Shown here: piece by piece, positions 1-9,007 of the stretch
Position numbering within the stretch: position 1 is the stretch's first letter
Layout: each line of letters starts with the position of its first letter
Source: Lentilactobacillus parafarraginis DSM 18390 = JCM 14109
Lineage (GTDB): Bacteria; Bacillota; Bacilli; Lactobacillales; Lactobacillaceae
Reading direction: 5' to 3'
Length of the DNA stretch: 37,761 bases
Assembly (NCBI RefSeq): GCF_001435895.1
Contig: NZ_AZFZ01000027.1
Span: forward strand, 1 to 37,761
Translations under genes and position numbers: made by a program
The notes under the pieces: model-generated
Database searches by the model: none
What the model saw: only the letters and a program-made list of their open reading frames with translations
Told to the model about the DNA's origin: nothing

Positions 1-27
1 TATTTGGAGGACTTTGTCTTCAGTCTG

Positions 28-56
28 AGAGGATGCCCGTTGGACATCCTCTTTTT
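28..56 (+). terminator. Rho-independent terminator of a gene left of the window
   Basis: An 8-bp stem, AGAGGATG (28-35) pairing with CATCCTCT (45-52), has a 9-base loop and is followed by T's only on the plus strand. It therefore should end a rightward transcript whose gene lies left of the window, convergent with dnaD. There is no T-run on the minus-strand side, so it is a poor terminator for the dnaD operon. Confidence 0.6.
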
Positions 57-74
57 GGTGACATGAATGATTAG

Positions 75-803
75 TTAAGATTTATCTTTTCCCCGATTTG
101 GATCAGAAATTTTAATAAAGGGAATCTTTGGCCCCTTATACGGGGTCTCCTGTTCAGTGTGCCCCATTCGCCGCTTCCGGGCATTTTCTTCGATTTGTTG
201 GGGGGTTGTTAAATGCATCTGCTCCCAACTTCGAAGAATTCTGTCCATATACTTGAGATTATAAACCTGACTTAAAACGGCTTCTTTCAGTGCAAGCTCA
301 ATAATTTTGGGCGAATAGTGATCTAAATCAATCCACTGACTAATTGATTCCATTTCAAGCGGAGATAAGGTGCGGCCAAATTCTTTTTCAATACTTTCAA
401 AAACGGATTGACGTTGTTGTTCAGTCACAGCTGGCGTGGGTGCCGGTTGAGATGTATCGGCTTGTTTTTCTTGATGCTCATTCAATAATGCCAATTTTTC
501 ATACATCGGCGTAAAGTCGTAGGCATCTACCGGTTGGTGATTAATCTCAACTTTGGTAATCTTTGCTAATTTTTTTTGGATCATTTGATGAAACAATTCA
601 AATAGTTCCTGTTGACTATACCCGGTTAATTCCTGAAGCTTCGTGATTTCTGGCATCGGAACAACCAAGGTGGCATGACGCTTGATGAGAACATACAGCA
701 GTAACTCTTCGTTCGACAGGCCAATTTTGCGATAGTTTTTCAACAAAAAATTGGATAGAACTGTTTCACCAGACTGAAACAAATCACGTGCGAATTGATC
801 CAA
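75..803 (-). CDS. dnaD: DnaD-family replication initiation protein
   Basis: Primosomal protein that helps load the replicative helicase at origins and during restart in Firmicutes. At 242 residues it has the family length. The N-terminal half (about 1-100) looks like the winged-helix DnaD_N domain. Residues about 130-200 carry the DnaB_2/DnaD C-terminal signature, with a segment reading YNLKYMDRIL followed by W. The C-terminal tail is basic and polar. The start is a TTG at 803 preceded by GAGGTGA five bases upstream; no ATG fits. It follows asnS by 26 bp and is the last gene of the ypmB-aspB-asnS-dnaD operon, the same order as in Bacillus subtilis. Identity rests on length, C-terminal motif and synteny. 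Confidence 0.93.
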   Translation of the reverse strand: MDQFARDLFQSGETVLSNFLLKNYRKIGLSNEELLLYVLIKRHATLVVPMPEITKLQELTGYSQQELFELFHQMIQKKLAKITKVEINHQPVDAYDFTPMYEKLALLNEHQEKQADTSQPAPTPAVTEQQRQSVFESIEKEFGRTLSPLEMESISQWIDLDHYSPKIIELALKEAVLSQVYNLKYMDRILRSWEQMHLTTPQQIEENARKRRMGHTEQETPYKGPKIPFIKISDPNRGKDKS

Positions 804-829
804 TCAACTCACCTCTGGATTCTATTAAT

Positions 830-2125
830 CTATGGATAAATTCGGTTTAATAAACGTGGGAATGGAATTGCCTCGCGAACATGATCCTCACCAGTAATCC
901 AAGTGAGCGCCCGTTCAAGGCCCATTCCAAACCCGGCATGAGGAACGCTGCCGTACTTGCGAAGATCCAAATACCAACCATACTCTTTGAGATCCAACCC
1001 GGTTTTAACAACTTGGTCATAAAGGTAGTCGTAATCCACGGCACGTTCGGAGCCACCAATAATTTCACCGTAGCCTTCGGGTGCCAAAAGATCAGCACAA
1101 ATAACCACGTCATCACGGGTTGGATGAGGTTTCATATAAAATGGCTTAATTGATTTTGGATAATTCAGGACGAATACGGGCTTATCAAAGTGATCAGCCA
1201 AGAACGTTTCCTCTGGTGATCCAAAGTCAACGCCCCATTCCAGATCAAAATCATTTTTCTTTAGTAAGTCAATCGCTTCATCATAACTGATTCGTGGATA
1301 AGGGAGCACCGTATACTTCTTTAAGGTATCAATATCACGGTCCAACGTTTTCAGCTCGATCTTACAGTTGTCAATGACGCTTTGAACCAGATAGGCGACG
1401 TAACGTTCTTGAATATCCAAGCTTTCTTCTTGGTGCATGAAGGCCATTTCCGGCTCGATCTGCCAAAATTCCATTAAATGGCGACGAGTCTTTGATTTTT
1501 CAGCCCGGAAAGTTGGCCCAAACGAAAAGACCTTGCCAAAGGCTTCGGCCCCGGCCTCCTCATATAACTGGCCACTTTGAGACAGATAAGCGTCACGATC
1601 GAAATAAGTGGTATGAAACAACTCAGTCGTTCCTTCCGGAGCACTTCCTGTCAAAATTGGCGCGTCAAGCTTAATGAACCCCTCTTTGTTAAAGAATTCA
1701 TAGGATGCCCGAATCACTTCATTGCGGATTCGCATAATTGCGTTGGGCCGACTTGAGCGTAACCAGAGGTGCCGATGATCCATCAAAAAATCAATCCCAT
1801 GCTCTTTCGGGGTAATTGGGTAGTCATGGGATTCCCCGACAACTTCAATCGAGTCAATTTCAATTTCATAGCCAAAATGGGATCGACTGTCTTCATGGAC
1901 AATCCCGGTTACCCACATACTGGTTTCTTGTTTAACTTCTTTAGCCAATTCAAAAGTTTCTGGGGAAACGTTGTTTTTTACAACGACTCCCTGAAAAAAG
2001 GCGGTTCCATCGCGTAATTGTAAAAATGCAATTTTCCCGCTGGAGCGCTTGTTGGTTAACCAAACACCAATCTTGACCTTTTCATTGACGTACTTTGGTG
2101 CGTCAATCATACTAATTTGTTTCAA
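830..2125 (-). CDS. asnS: Asparaginyl-tRNA synthetase
   Basis: Class IIb aminoacyl-tRNA synthetase that charges tRNA-Asn with asparagine in the cytoplasm. The N-terminal OB-fold anticodon-binding domain covers about residues 15-110. Class II motif 2 appears as [19 protein letters not shown] and motif 3 as [12 protein letters not shown] near the C-terminus. I place the start at a TTG (2125), because GGGAGG lies eight bases before it and it gives the usual N-terminus [12 protein letters not shown]. The longer reading from 2158 would lie inside aspB with no ribosome-binding site. The resulting 431 residues match the family. The gene overlaps the end of aspB by 14 bp, so its ribosome-binding site lies inside aspB and the two are probably translationally coupled. 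No T-box leader is present just upstream. Confidence 0.96.
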   Translation of the reverse strand: MKQISMIDAPKYVNEKVKIGVWLTNKRSSGKIAFLQLRDGTAFFQGVVVKNNVSPETFELAKEVKQETSMWVTGIVHEDSRSHFGYEIEIDSIEVVGESHDYPITPKEHGIDFLMDHRHLWLRSSRPNAIMRIRNEVIRASYEFFNKEGFIKLDAPILTGSAPEGTTELFHTTYFDRDAYLSQSGQLYEEAGAEAFGKVFSFGPTFRAEKSKTRRHLMEFWQIEPEMAFMHQEESLDIQERYVAYLVQSVIDNCKIELKTLDRDIDTLKKYTVLPYPRISYDEAIDLLKKNDFDLEWGVDFGSPEETFLADHFDKPVFVLNYPKSIKPFYMKPHPTRDDVVICADLLAPEGYGEIIGGSERAVDYDYLYDQVVKTGLDLKEYGWYLDLRKYGSVPHAGFGMGLERALTWITGEDHVREAIPFPRLLNRIYP

Positions 2126-3332
2126 TCCCAATTCCTCCCGATACCTGTTTATCAACATATTGTGTCATGAATGTATTAATCCGTGAAATGGCCGTCTTTA
2201 GGTCTTCCAAGCCAGTCGCGTAACTTAACCGGAGATACCCCGGCAAGCCAAAGGCCGCCCCATCGACAACGGCAACGTGCGCTTCGTTTAGTAGTAGGGT
2301 CACTAATTCTAACGACGTGTCCACGCCAACAATGGTCATGGCCTTCTCGACATTTGGAAAGAGGTAAAACGCCCCCTGCGGCTTTTGTTCGATATGAAAT
2401 CCGGGAACGGCCTGCAGTAACGGATAAATGGTATTTAACCGCGTCTCAAATGCCTGCCGCATCTGTTCCACATTAGTCTGATCACATTTAAAGGCGGCAA
2501 TCGCAGCATATTGGCTGACCGTTGCCGGATTTCCGGTTGAGTGTGAAAGAATTGCGTTTACCTTACTAATAATTTGGGGTGCAGCGGCAACGTAGCCAAT
2601 CCGCCAGCCAGTCATCGAATAGGCTTTCGAGACGCCATTGACCAGAATTGTCGATTCAGCAATTTCATCGCCACACTGGATCAATGACGCAAATTTTTGC
2701 CCATTATAAATGAGCTTGCCGTAGATGTCATCAGATATAATCAGCAGACCGTGGTCAACGGCCCACCGGCCAATTGCCTGGAGCTCATCCTTCGAGTAAA
2801 CCGTCCCGGTTGGATTAGCCGGCGAATTTAAAATGAGCAGCGTGGTCTTGGTCGTCAATGCCTCGTTCAATGAATCAATTGTAATTTTGAAGTGATCGTT
2901 AGTAGCAACCAAGACTGGTTTGCCACCAGCTAATTCAACCTGTTGGCTGTAACTAACCCAGCTTGGTTGGGGTAATAAGACTTCATCATCCTGATCAACC
3001 AGCGCCTGCATCAGCACATAAAGCGCCATTTTCGCGCCATTCGCCACACTGATTTGCTGAGGCTGATACGAAACGCCATAGTCCATCCGGATTCGATTGG
3101 CAATGGCCGTCTTTAATTCGGGCAACCCGCTGGCTGGCGTATAGAAACTAGTTTTCCCATGCTGGATCGCATCGATTGCGGCATCGGTGATTACTTTTGG
3201 CGTTGTAAAATCGGGCTCCCCGATGCCTAAATTAATCACGTCAATACCGTTTCTAATCATTTGCTTAGCCTTGTTAGAAACGCCGACCGTAGCGGAAGGC
3301 TTAACATTCATTGCACGATTTGAAAATTTCAT
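2112..3332 (-). CDS. aspB: PLP-dependent aspartate aminotransferase family protein
   Basis: Fold-type I aminotransferase, probably interconverting aspartate plus 2-oxoglutarate with oxaloacetate plus glutamate. The pyridoxal-phosphate lysine is Lys236 in the motif [13 protein letters not shown]. Other class I signatures are [12 protein letters not shown] (residues about 169-180) and the SDDIYGKL segment near 200 that contacts the cofactor. The length of 406 residues is slightly above the 393 typical of Bacillus AspB, owing to a short C-terminal tail that overlaps asnS. The ATG at 3332 is preceded by GAAGGG. It lies between ypmB and asnS, the conserved Firmicutes order, which supports AspB over other aminotransferases. 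Exact substrate range cannot be read from the sequence. Confidence 0.9.
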   Translation of the reverse strand: MKFSNRAMNVKPSATVGVSNKAKQMIRNGIDVINLGIGEPDFTTPKVITDAAIDAIQHGKTSFYTPASGLPELKTAIANRIRMDYGVSYQPQQISVANGAKMALYVLMQALVDQDDEVLLPQPSWVSYSQQVELAGGKPVLVATNDHFKITIDSLNEALTTKTTLLILNSPANPTGTVYSKDELQAIGRWAVDHGLLIISDDIYGKLIYNGQKFASLIQCGDEIAESTILVNGVSKAYSMTGWRIGYVAAAPQIISKVNAILSHSTGNPATVSQYAAIAAFKCDQTNVEQMRQAFETRLNTIYPLLQAVPGFHIEQKPQGAFYLFPNVEKAMTIVGVDTSLELVTLLLNEAHVAVVDGAAFGLPGYLRLSYATGLEDLKTAISRINTFMTQYVDKQVSGGIGIETN

Positions 3333-3358
3333 GACATTTTTCCCTTCATAAACTGGAT

Positions 3359-3865
3359 TTAAATATTCTCAATCAACTTTTTGATGGCACCGTTCTTGAA
3401 ACTCAGCGTCGCAAAGCACAGATTATCGTGCCCGTTGATATAGCTGACCGTCCAATAGGGCTTATGATTAATCATTGTCAGGCCAACATTATTAATTTTT
3501 TTGGGCCGCTTTTCTTGCGAAATTAATTGTCGTGCCCGGTTCGCGGTGATCCCTGAGTGTTGATCAAGAACCGTTACCGCGCCACCCTTTTTGGCAACAA
3601 TGACGTAGACTGCCCGGTTTTTATTCGTCTTCCCGGCGACCGAATAGTAGGTCCGATCGAGATTTGACGAATAAAACGTCGCCGTTGATTTCAAATCAGC
3701 ATACTTTGTTGCAATTTGAATGGTTTGTCTCCGAGCGGTGGCCATTGGTTTTTGCGCCTCATGAAAAATAATGAAAGTTGTGAATCCCAAAATCAATATG
3801 ATCAAAAGAACGACCCAGCGGATTTTAACTTTGGATTCGTGTTTGATTCGACGTTCCCGTTGCAT
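3359..3865 (-). CDS. ypmB: YpmB-like membrane-anchored protein (DUF5590)
   Basis: Protein of unknown function, about 168 residues, with a positively charged N-terminus (QRERRIKHESKVKIR), one transmembrane segment at about residues 18-37, and an extracellular domain resembling PepSY/DUF5590 (YSVAGKTNKNRAVYVIVAKK, then a second similar beta-rich repeat). The ATG at 3865 is preferred to the in-frame ATG at 3889 because GGAAAGGA sits seven bases before it. It is first in the operon with aspB, asnS and dnaD, transcribed from the extended -10 promoter at 3944-3952. The assignment to YpmB rests on topology, size and position next to dinG and aspB. The family function is not known. Confidence 0.85.
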   Translation of the reverse strand: MQRERRIKHESKVKIRWVVLLIILILGFTTFIIFHEAQKPMATARRQTIQIATKYADLKSTATFYSSNLDRTYYSVAGKTNKNRAVYVIVAKKGGAVTVLDQHSGITANRARQLISQEKRPKKINNVGLTMINHKPYWTVSYINGHDNLCFATLSFKNGAIKKLIENI

Positions 3866-3943
3866 GATAGCGTCCTTTCCAAATGACATTTTGAGTTAGG
3901 TTGCCATAAATCAAACAACCACCATATTTTTGCACATATTGAT

Positions 3944-3952
3944 ATTATACCA
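3944..3952 (-). promoter_or_regulatory. Extended -10 promoter of the ypmB-aspB-asnS-dnaD operon
   Basis: On the minus strand the sequence reads TGGTATAAT, a perfect extended -10 (TGn plus TATAAT), about 80 bases before the ypmB ATG. I see no good -35 at 16-18 bases, which is usual for extended -10 promoters. It lies in the 112-bp gap after dinG. Confidence 0.6.
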
Positions 3953-3977
3953 AAAAAACGGTCAGTTCAGGACGGCT

Positions 3978-6809
3978 TTAATGGTGACTTTCAAAAAATT
4001 TAACCATGTCGATCACACATTCATCAAGCGTGCCCTGCTTAACGGGGATTTCATTTTTTAAATTCGTCAAAATTGTCTGGCCATAACGTTTGGTTACAAG
4101 TCGCGGATCCAACACGAAGATCGTCCCAAAGTCCCCTTTGGTTCTTAACAAACGTCCCATCCCCTGCCGCAGTCGAAGCGTTGCTTTTGGCAGCGTCAAA
4201 CTGTAAAATGGGTTTTTCTTTTTCGCCCGTTCGATCGAGGACAGTGCATGGTTATATGGATCTTCCGGCGTGTCGAATGGCAGTTGGGCAATCACCAAAT
4301 TTTCCAATAGTTTAGTGGGAAAGTCAACGCCTTCCCAGAAAGTATTGGCCCCCATTAAAATTGCCGGTTCACTGTGGATAAACTGCCTGCTTAATCGCTG
4401 GGCGGTTCCGTTAACCCCCTGGGCAAGCACTTGGTGTGAGGATGTAAACCCACTTTCGGCTAAATACTGATGAACCCGTTCGATGGCGGCTAACGAATTG
4501 AATAAAACCAAGGTCTGTCGCGGGCCATTGGCGTAAATTCGCATGATCGCATCCGCAATAAATTTAAGCTGGTCATTTGAATTCGCCGCAAATTCCTGAT
4601 CGTTCTTGACAAGGTAGATTCGCGCCTGATTTTCGGGATCAAAATCACTCTGCAGGCGCCGAACCGAGGCAGCTTTCCGATCAATCCCCAGTAAATTGAA
4701 AATAAATTGGGATTTTCGGGATGAAAAAATCGTCGCCCCAGTAAATGTCGGTGGTTCAAACGACGCGTAAATTCGCTCGTTGAGAAATTCGGTTGTTTTT
4801 AAAATTCCCTGGTTAATCCGGAAACTATTGATGTCCTTAACGTGGTTGACGGTCACCCAGACAACGTTTTGATCGAGCGTTTCTGGATCCAGATCAACCA
4901 TGGCAATCAGTTTGCCGAGTTGATTTGAGAAGTGGTTGAAGTCCTCATAAAGATCATAAATTTCTGAGTAGTCATGAGCTGTAAAGGCACTGGCGTTCTG
5001 ATTAATCTCGCTGTTAAGCCGGATCAGCAGGTTTTCAATATCAAAATTCCGTCGTTTTAACGCTTCTTTAAGTGATCCGTTATCGACAATTACCTGTTTT
5101 AATTCCGACAGCGGTATTAACCGAACGAAAAAATCAGCATTTTTATGAAGTGATTTTGTGGTCACTAACTGTGAAAACAAGTTGTGAGTCAGTTGTTTCA
5201 TCTCATCCTTGAGGTGATCCAGCGCATCGGTCAGCTGATCAGCGATTTTATCCAGAATGACATTTTGGGCAAATACATCCCGAACGCTGCCGGGATTGCC
5301 TCCCTGAATATCGCCCCGCACCCGGTTTGCTGCAGAAATAACCGCCAGCGGATTAAGTTGCTTTTGATGATTACGAATCGCATTCTCAGCAAATTGTTGA
5401 GTTTCATCAATTAACAAATACGGTTTTTCGCTAAAATCACGGAAAAATCGCCAATTTTTCAGCAAGTAACTGTGATTAACAATAATAAAATCAGCGTGCT
5501 GCGCTTTTTTTAGGTTGTAACGCAGGAAATCATCTTCATAGAACGGTTCGGAAGGGTCAAGCCACTTCACGCCGGGGTGCTGAATTTTCCATACAAAAGG
5601 TGTCTGCTCAACATTTAGATGGAGCTCATCCAGATCACCGGTAGTCGTCATTGTGAGCCAGACGAGAATTTGGGCCTTAATAAACGCCGTTTGGACTGAA
5701 TTATCAGCCACAAACAGTAGGTGGCGGAATTTATTTAGGTCGATATAGTGGCTGGCACCCTTTAAAATGACGCTCTTAACATTAAACGGTAAGCTTTGAT
5801 TTAATAACGGCAGCGTTTGGTTTTGCAGCTGAAACTGCAGGTATGTGGTCGCGGTGCTGATGACAACTGGTTTTTGGGTGCTCGTCAGATAGCTGAACGG
5901 CAGACAATACCCCAGGCTTTTGCCAATCCCCGTCGGTGCTTCAATCACCATCGGTTTGGCCGGATGGTGCCCTTGAGCCGCATAGTTATTGTAAATCATA
6001 TTCATCATTTTATTTTGTTCAATCCGCGATTCCAAATCTTTGGGAAGGATCCGCTGTTTGGCAATCCGCGTTTTTGGGTATTTAAAGTCTCCCGCCGTTT
6101 GGTCGGGCGTCGAAGTCGGCAGCGGCCGGCGGCGAATGACCAAGCCCCACGATAATTTAAGCTGATCGGCAAGTTGTTCTGAATGGGGTTTTGACCGATT
6201 TTCGTCGTCAACCTCCGTAAAGACGTTCATTGTGTCTTGAGGCAGAGAAGGATTAACCGCGATAATTTGGCTCAGGGTTTTTCGTGGCAGCTGCCGCACT
6301 TGCCGCAGCAAAATTAACAGAAGCTTAGCCGTTGCCAGGGCGTCACTATCGGCGGTGTGGGGATGCTTGTGAACAATATTAAAGTAAGCACTGAGATCCT
6401 GAAGACGGTAACTGGCAAGTGTCGGCAGTAGAATCTGGCTCAGCGTGACCGTGTCAATCGCGTCAATTGAAAGTTCGGGGTACCCGACCCGTTGAAATTC
6501 CTGATTGAGAAACGGAAAGTCAAAGTTAACGTTATGGGCGACAAAGACCGTTCCGCTCAACAGCTGGTATAACTTCGCCGAAATTTGGTCAAAAGTTGGC
6601 GCCTTCTTCAATCTCTGGGGGGTAATCCCAGTTAACTGGATAATCCGTTTTGGTACCTCCCGTTGCGGGTTAACGTCGGTGACGTAGGTGTTGACAACTC
6701 GATTGTCGGCGACGATTGCACAGCTAAATTGAATTATTCGATTGTTGTCAGCCATGTCAGTACCGGTAGTTTCAATATCGACGACTGCAAAAGTTGTTTT
6801 TGAATTCAT
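3978..6809 (-). CDS. dinG: DinG-family protein: DEDDh 3'-5' exonuclease fused to XPD-like helicase
   Basis: A 943-residue protein. An N-terminal DEDDh exonuclease carries D11 and E13 (DIETTG), D97 (HNVNFD), H151 and D156 (HTADSDA). The superfamily 2 helicase part has Walker A APTGIGKS (291-298), a DETQ motif II (468-471), GANTFWEGVDFP, and motif VI QGMGRLLR. No cysteines occur between motifs I and II, so the Fe-S cluster of enterobacterial DinG and XPD is absent, as in Firmicute DinG. For Staphylococcus aureus DinG the reported activity is exonuclease rather than helicase. The start is the ATG at 6809, which gives the usual exonuclease N-terminus; an upstream in-frame TTG at 6911 has no ribosome-binding site. 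It is divergent from mvk. Confidence 0.93.
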   Translation of the reverse strand: MNSKTTFAVVDIETTGTDMADNNRIIQFSCAIVADNRVVNTYVTDVNPQREVPKRIIQLTGITPQRLKKAPTFDQISAKLYQLLSGTVFVAHNVNFDFPFLNQEFQRVGYPELSIDAIDTVTLSQILLPTLASYRLQDLSAYFNIVHKHPHTADSDALATAKLLLILLRQVRQLPRKTLSQIIAVNPSLPQDTMNVFTEVDDENRSKPHSEQLADQLKLSWGLVIRRRPLPTSTPDQTAGDFKYPKTRIAKQRILPKDLESRIEQNKMMNMIYNNYAAQGHHPAKPMVIEAPTGIGKSLGYCLPFSYLTSTQKPVVISTATTYLQFQLQNQTLPLLNQSLPFNVKSVILKGASHYIDLNKFRHLLFVADNSVQTAFIKAQILVWLTMTTTGDLDELHLNVEQTPFVWKIQHPGVKWLDPSEPFYEDDFLRYNLKKAQHADFIIVNHSYLLKNWRFFRDFSEKPYLLIDETQQFAENAIRNHQKQLNPLAVISAANRVRGDIQGGNPGSVRDVFAQNVILDKIADQLTDALDHLKDEMKQLTHNLFSQLVTTKSLHKNADFFVRLIPLSELKQVIVDNGSLKEALKRRNFDIENLLIRLNSEINQNASAFTAHDYSEIYDLYEDFNHFSNQLGKLIAMVDLDPETLDQNVVWVTVNHVKDINSFRINQGILKTTEFLNERIYASFEPPTFTGATIFSSRKSQFIFNLLGIDRKAASVRRLQSDFDPENQARIYLVKNDQEFAANSNDQLKFIADAIMRIYANGPRQTLVLFNSLAAIERVHQYLAESGFTSSHQVLAQGVNGTAQRLSRQFIHSEPAILMGANTFWEGVDFPTKLLENLVIAQLPFDTPEDPYNHALSSIERAKKKNPFYSLTLPKATLRLRQGMGRLLRTKGDFGTIFVLDPRLVTKRYGQTILTNLKNEIPVKQGTLDECVIDMVKFFESHH

Positions 6810-7004
6810 AATTGTTTCACCAAAATCGCTTCGTTTTTCTAAAAATTGTTTAATTGATACACTATCTCCTATATTACTACACCCAAGATGTGTTAGGCTA
6901 CCAAAAATCAACGTTCATCTTATGCATTGGTATCCGTGACAAACGGGCGAATTTTTTAGGAAACTTTAAAAAAACTGATAAGAATTCTTTCTCCCCGTAA
7001 ATTA

Positions 7005-7013
7005 TGATAAAAT
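7005..7013 (+). promoter_or_regulatory. Possible extended -10 promoter of the mevalonate operon
   Basis: TGATAAAAT fits the extended -10 pattern (TGn plus TAAAAT) and would start transcription about 20-25 bases before the mvk TTG. I see no convincing -35. Position in the divergent dinG/mvk gap supports it, but the match is modest. Confidence 0.4.
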
Positions 7014-7042
7014 TGGACTGTTTGAAAGTGAGCGGATAAAGA

Positions 7043-8020
7043 TTGAAAGAAAAAGCAATCGCAACAAGTTATGCAAAAATTATTTGGTTTGGCGAACACA
7101 GCGTCGTTTATGGGCAGCCCGCAATTGCGCTGCCCCTCTACAATGTGGACGTCCAAACGCGTTTAACAACTTCAACAACTGGTCAGACAATTGATTGCCG
7201 TTATTTTGACGGTCCAATTAACGAAATGGCCGATAATTTAAAGGGAATTCGCCTGCTAATTACTAAATTACTCGCGGTTTTTCATGCCCAAGACCTCAAC
7301 TTTCATTTAAAAATTACCAGCAAAGTTCCCGCTGAACGGGGAATGGGGTCTTCGGCTGCAACGGCCGTGGCAATCGTCCGGGTGTTTTTTAATTTATTTG
7401 AAACACCCCTTACCCGTGCCCGGCTACTCAGTTTAGCAAACATTGAGGAACAGATTACCCACGGCAACCCCAGCGGATTAGACACGGCAACGGCAAGTTC
7501 GGATGCCCCCATCTGGTTCATTCGAAATCAGGTCAACGAGCAGATTGATTTTAACCTGTCAACGCCAACCCTGGTCATTGCTGATAGCGGTATTAAGGGC
7601 AAGACCAGCGAGGCTGTTTCACTGGTTCGCACAAATCTAACCGATATGCCGGAAGATGCCCGGCCATTAATTGATCAACTGGGACAAATTGCCAAGTCTG
7701 CACGAAACGCATTGGCAACCTCAGACGAGGTGCTATTGGGTCAGTTGATGAATCAGTCGCAAACTAATCTGGCTAAATTAGGTGTCAGCACGGCAACTTT
7801 AGATCGCTTCTGTGCCATTGCTAGTCAGAACGGCGCTTTGGGTGCCAAACTCACCGGCAGCGGCCTTGGCGGCTGTATGATTTCAATTGCTAAAAATCAG
7901 GTAGACGCCCAAAGGATTGCAACGGCGCTAAGAACCGCCGGCGCCACCCAAACATGGATTCAATCCTTTGCAAACTATGACTACTCGACTGGAGAAACTC
8001 ATGACAACCTTGTCAAATAA
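7043..8020 (+). CDS. mvk: Mevalonate kinase
   Basis: GHMP kinase that phosphorylates mevalonate to 5-phosphomevalonate, the first committed kinase step of the lower mevalonate pathway. The GHMP ATP-binding loop is PAERGMGSSAA (residues 96-106), the N-terminal substrate region is KIIWFGEHSVVYGQPAIALP, and the C-terminal GHMP motif is KLTGSGLGGCM. The length of 325 residues is typical. The start must be the TTG at 7043, since a stop codon lies just upstream in frame; the ribosome-binding site (AGCGGA) is mediocre. It is the first gene of mvk-mvaD-mvaK2-fni, and its 3' end overlaps mvaD by 20 bp. The same order occurs in many lactobacilli. Confidence 0.95.
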   Translation: MKEKAIATSYAKIIWFGEHSVVYGQPAIALPLYNVDVQTRLTTSTTGQTIDCRYFDGPINEMADNLKGIRLLITKLLAVFHAQDLNFHLKITSKVPAERGMGSSAATAVAIVRVFFNLFETPLTRARLLSLANIEEQITHGNPSGLDTATASSDAPIWFIRNQVNEQIDFNLSTPTLVIADSGIKGKTSEAVSLVRTNLTDMPEDARPLIDQLGQIAKSARNALATSDEVLLGQLMNQSQTNLAKLGVSTATLDRFCAIASQNGALGAKLTGSGLGGCMISIAKNQVDAQRIATALRTAGATQTWIQSFANYDYSTGETHDNLVK

Positions 8021-8987
8021 CGCGGTCACCGCACGAGCGCATACAAATATCGCCCTGGTTAAGTACTGGGGTAAAAAAGACGAAAATTTGATTATTCCCT
8101 ATACCGGGAGCCTCTCATTGACCTTGGATTACTTTTATACAGACACTCAGGTTGCTTTTGATGCAAATTTAACCACCGACGATGTTCAAATTGATGGCCA
8201 GCCGGCATCTGCGAAAACAACTGCTCGGGTCAGTCGATTTCTAGATATCGTTCGTCAGCGTTCTGGCATTACGCAATCAGCAGCTGTTCGGTCAACAAAC
8301 CACGTGCCAACTGCGGCGGGCCTGGCCTCCTCCGCGTCGGCATTCGCAGCGCTGGCGGCCGCTTCAAGCCGGGCGGCCGGAATGGATCTATCGTTAACTG
8401 ATCTTTCCCGCCTGGCTCGCAGAGGTTCAGGATCGGCATGCCGATCAATTTTTGGCGGTTTTGCTGAATGGCAACCGGGGACCGATGATACCAATTCTTA
8501 CGCCATTCCCATTAAAAGTCACGGATTAGCTGATCTGCGGGTCATCGCCCTCACAACCGCAAAGGGACCAAAGGCCATTTCCAGTCGGCAAGGCATGCGC
8601 CTGTCCGTCACCACATCACCCTATTATCCGGCCTGGATCCAGACAGCTCAGGCTGATTTGGTGGCTTTAAAGGCTGCCTTAGCCGCCGCCGATTTTAGCG
8701 CGATTGGCAAAATTAGCGAATTAAACGCGATGCGCATGCACGCACTCACTCTCAGTGCCGATCCGGATTTTACGTATTTCAATGGGCAAACATTGACTAT
8801 TATTGACTTGGTGAAAAGTCTCCGGCACAGCGGCGTTGAATGCTATTACACCATCGATGCGGGACCAAATGTCAAGGTCCTTTGTCAAAGCGAAACAACC
8901 GAGAAGATTGTGACAACCTTCTCGAAAGTATTGGGTGATGAAAATGTTATCGTCACAAAACCCGGACCGGGCGTTCAATACTTATAA
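8001..8987 (+). CDS. mvaD: Diphosphomevalonate decarboxylase
   Basis: ATP-dependent decarboxylation of 5-diphosphomevalonate to isopentenyl diphosphate. Family motifs are the N-terminal ARAHTNIALVKYWGK (residues 11-25), the phosphate-binding VPTAAGLASSASAFA (102-116), and YYTIDAGPNVKVLC near the C-terminus with the catalytic aspartate. The ATG at 8001 is chosen over the earlier in-frame ATG because GGAG lies six bases before it and the N-terminus then matches the family; this gives 328 residues. The gene overlaps mvk by 20 bp, which suggests coupled translation, and precedes mvaK2 by 20 bp. Confidence 0.95.
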   Translation: MTTLSNNAVTARAHTNIALVKYWGKKDENLIIPYTGSLSLTLDYFYTDTQVAFDANLTTDDVQIDGQPASAKTTARVSRFLDIVRQRSGITQSAAVRSTNHVPTAAGLASSASAFAALAAASSRAAGMDLSLTDLSRLARRGSGSACRSIFGGFAEWQPGTDDTNSYAIPIKSHGLADLRVIALTTAKGPKAISSRQGMRLSVTTSPYYPAWIQTAQADLVALKAALAAADFSAIGKISELNAMRMHALTLSADPDFTYFNGQTLTIIDLVKSLRHSGVECYYTIDAGPNVKVLCQSETTEKIVTTFSKVLGDENVIVTKPGPGVQYL

Positions 8988-9007
8988 TTTTGAAAGGAAA
9001 TGATCAT

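Noticed and set aside
2126-2240. A T-box leader upstream of asnS
   Set aside because: The upstream sequence is the aspB coding region; no T-box motif or terminator is visible.
6810-6911. TTG at 6911 as the start of dinG
   Set aside because: It would add 34 residues unlike the family and has no ribosome-binding site; the ATG at 6809 gives the usual exonuclease N-terminus.
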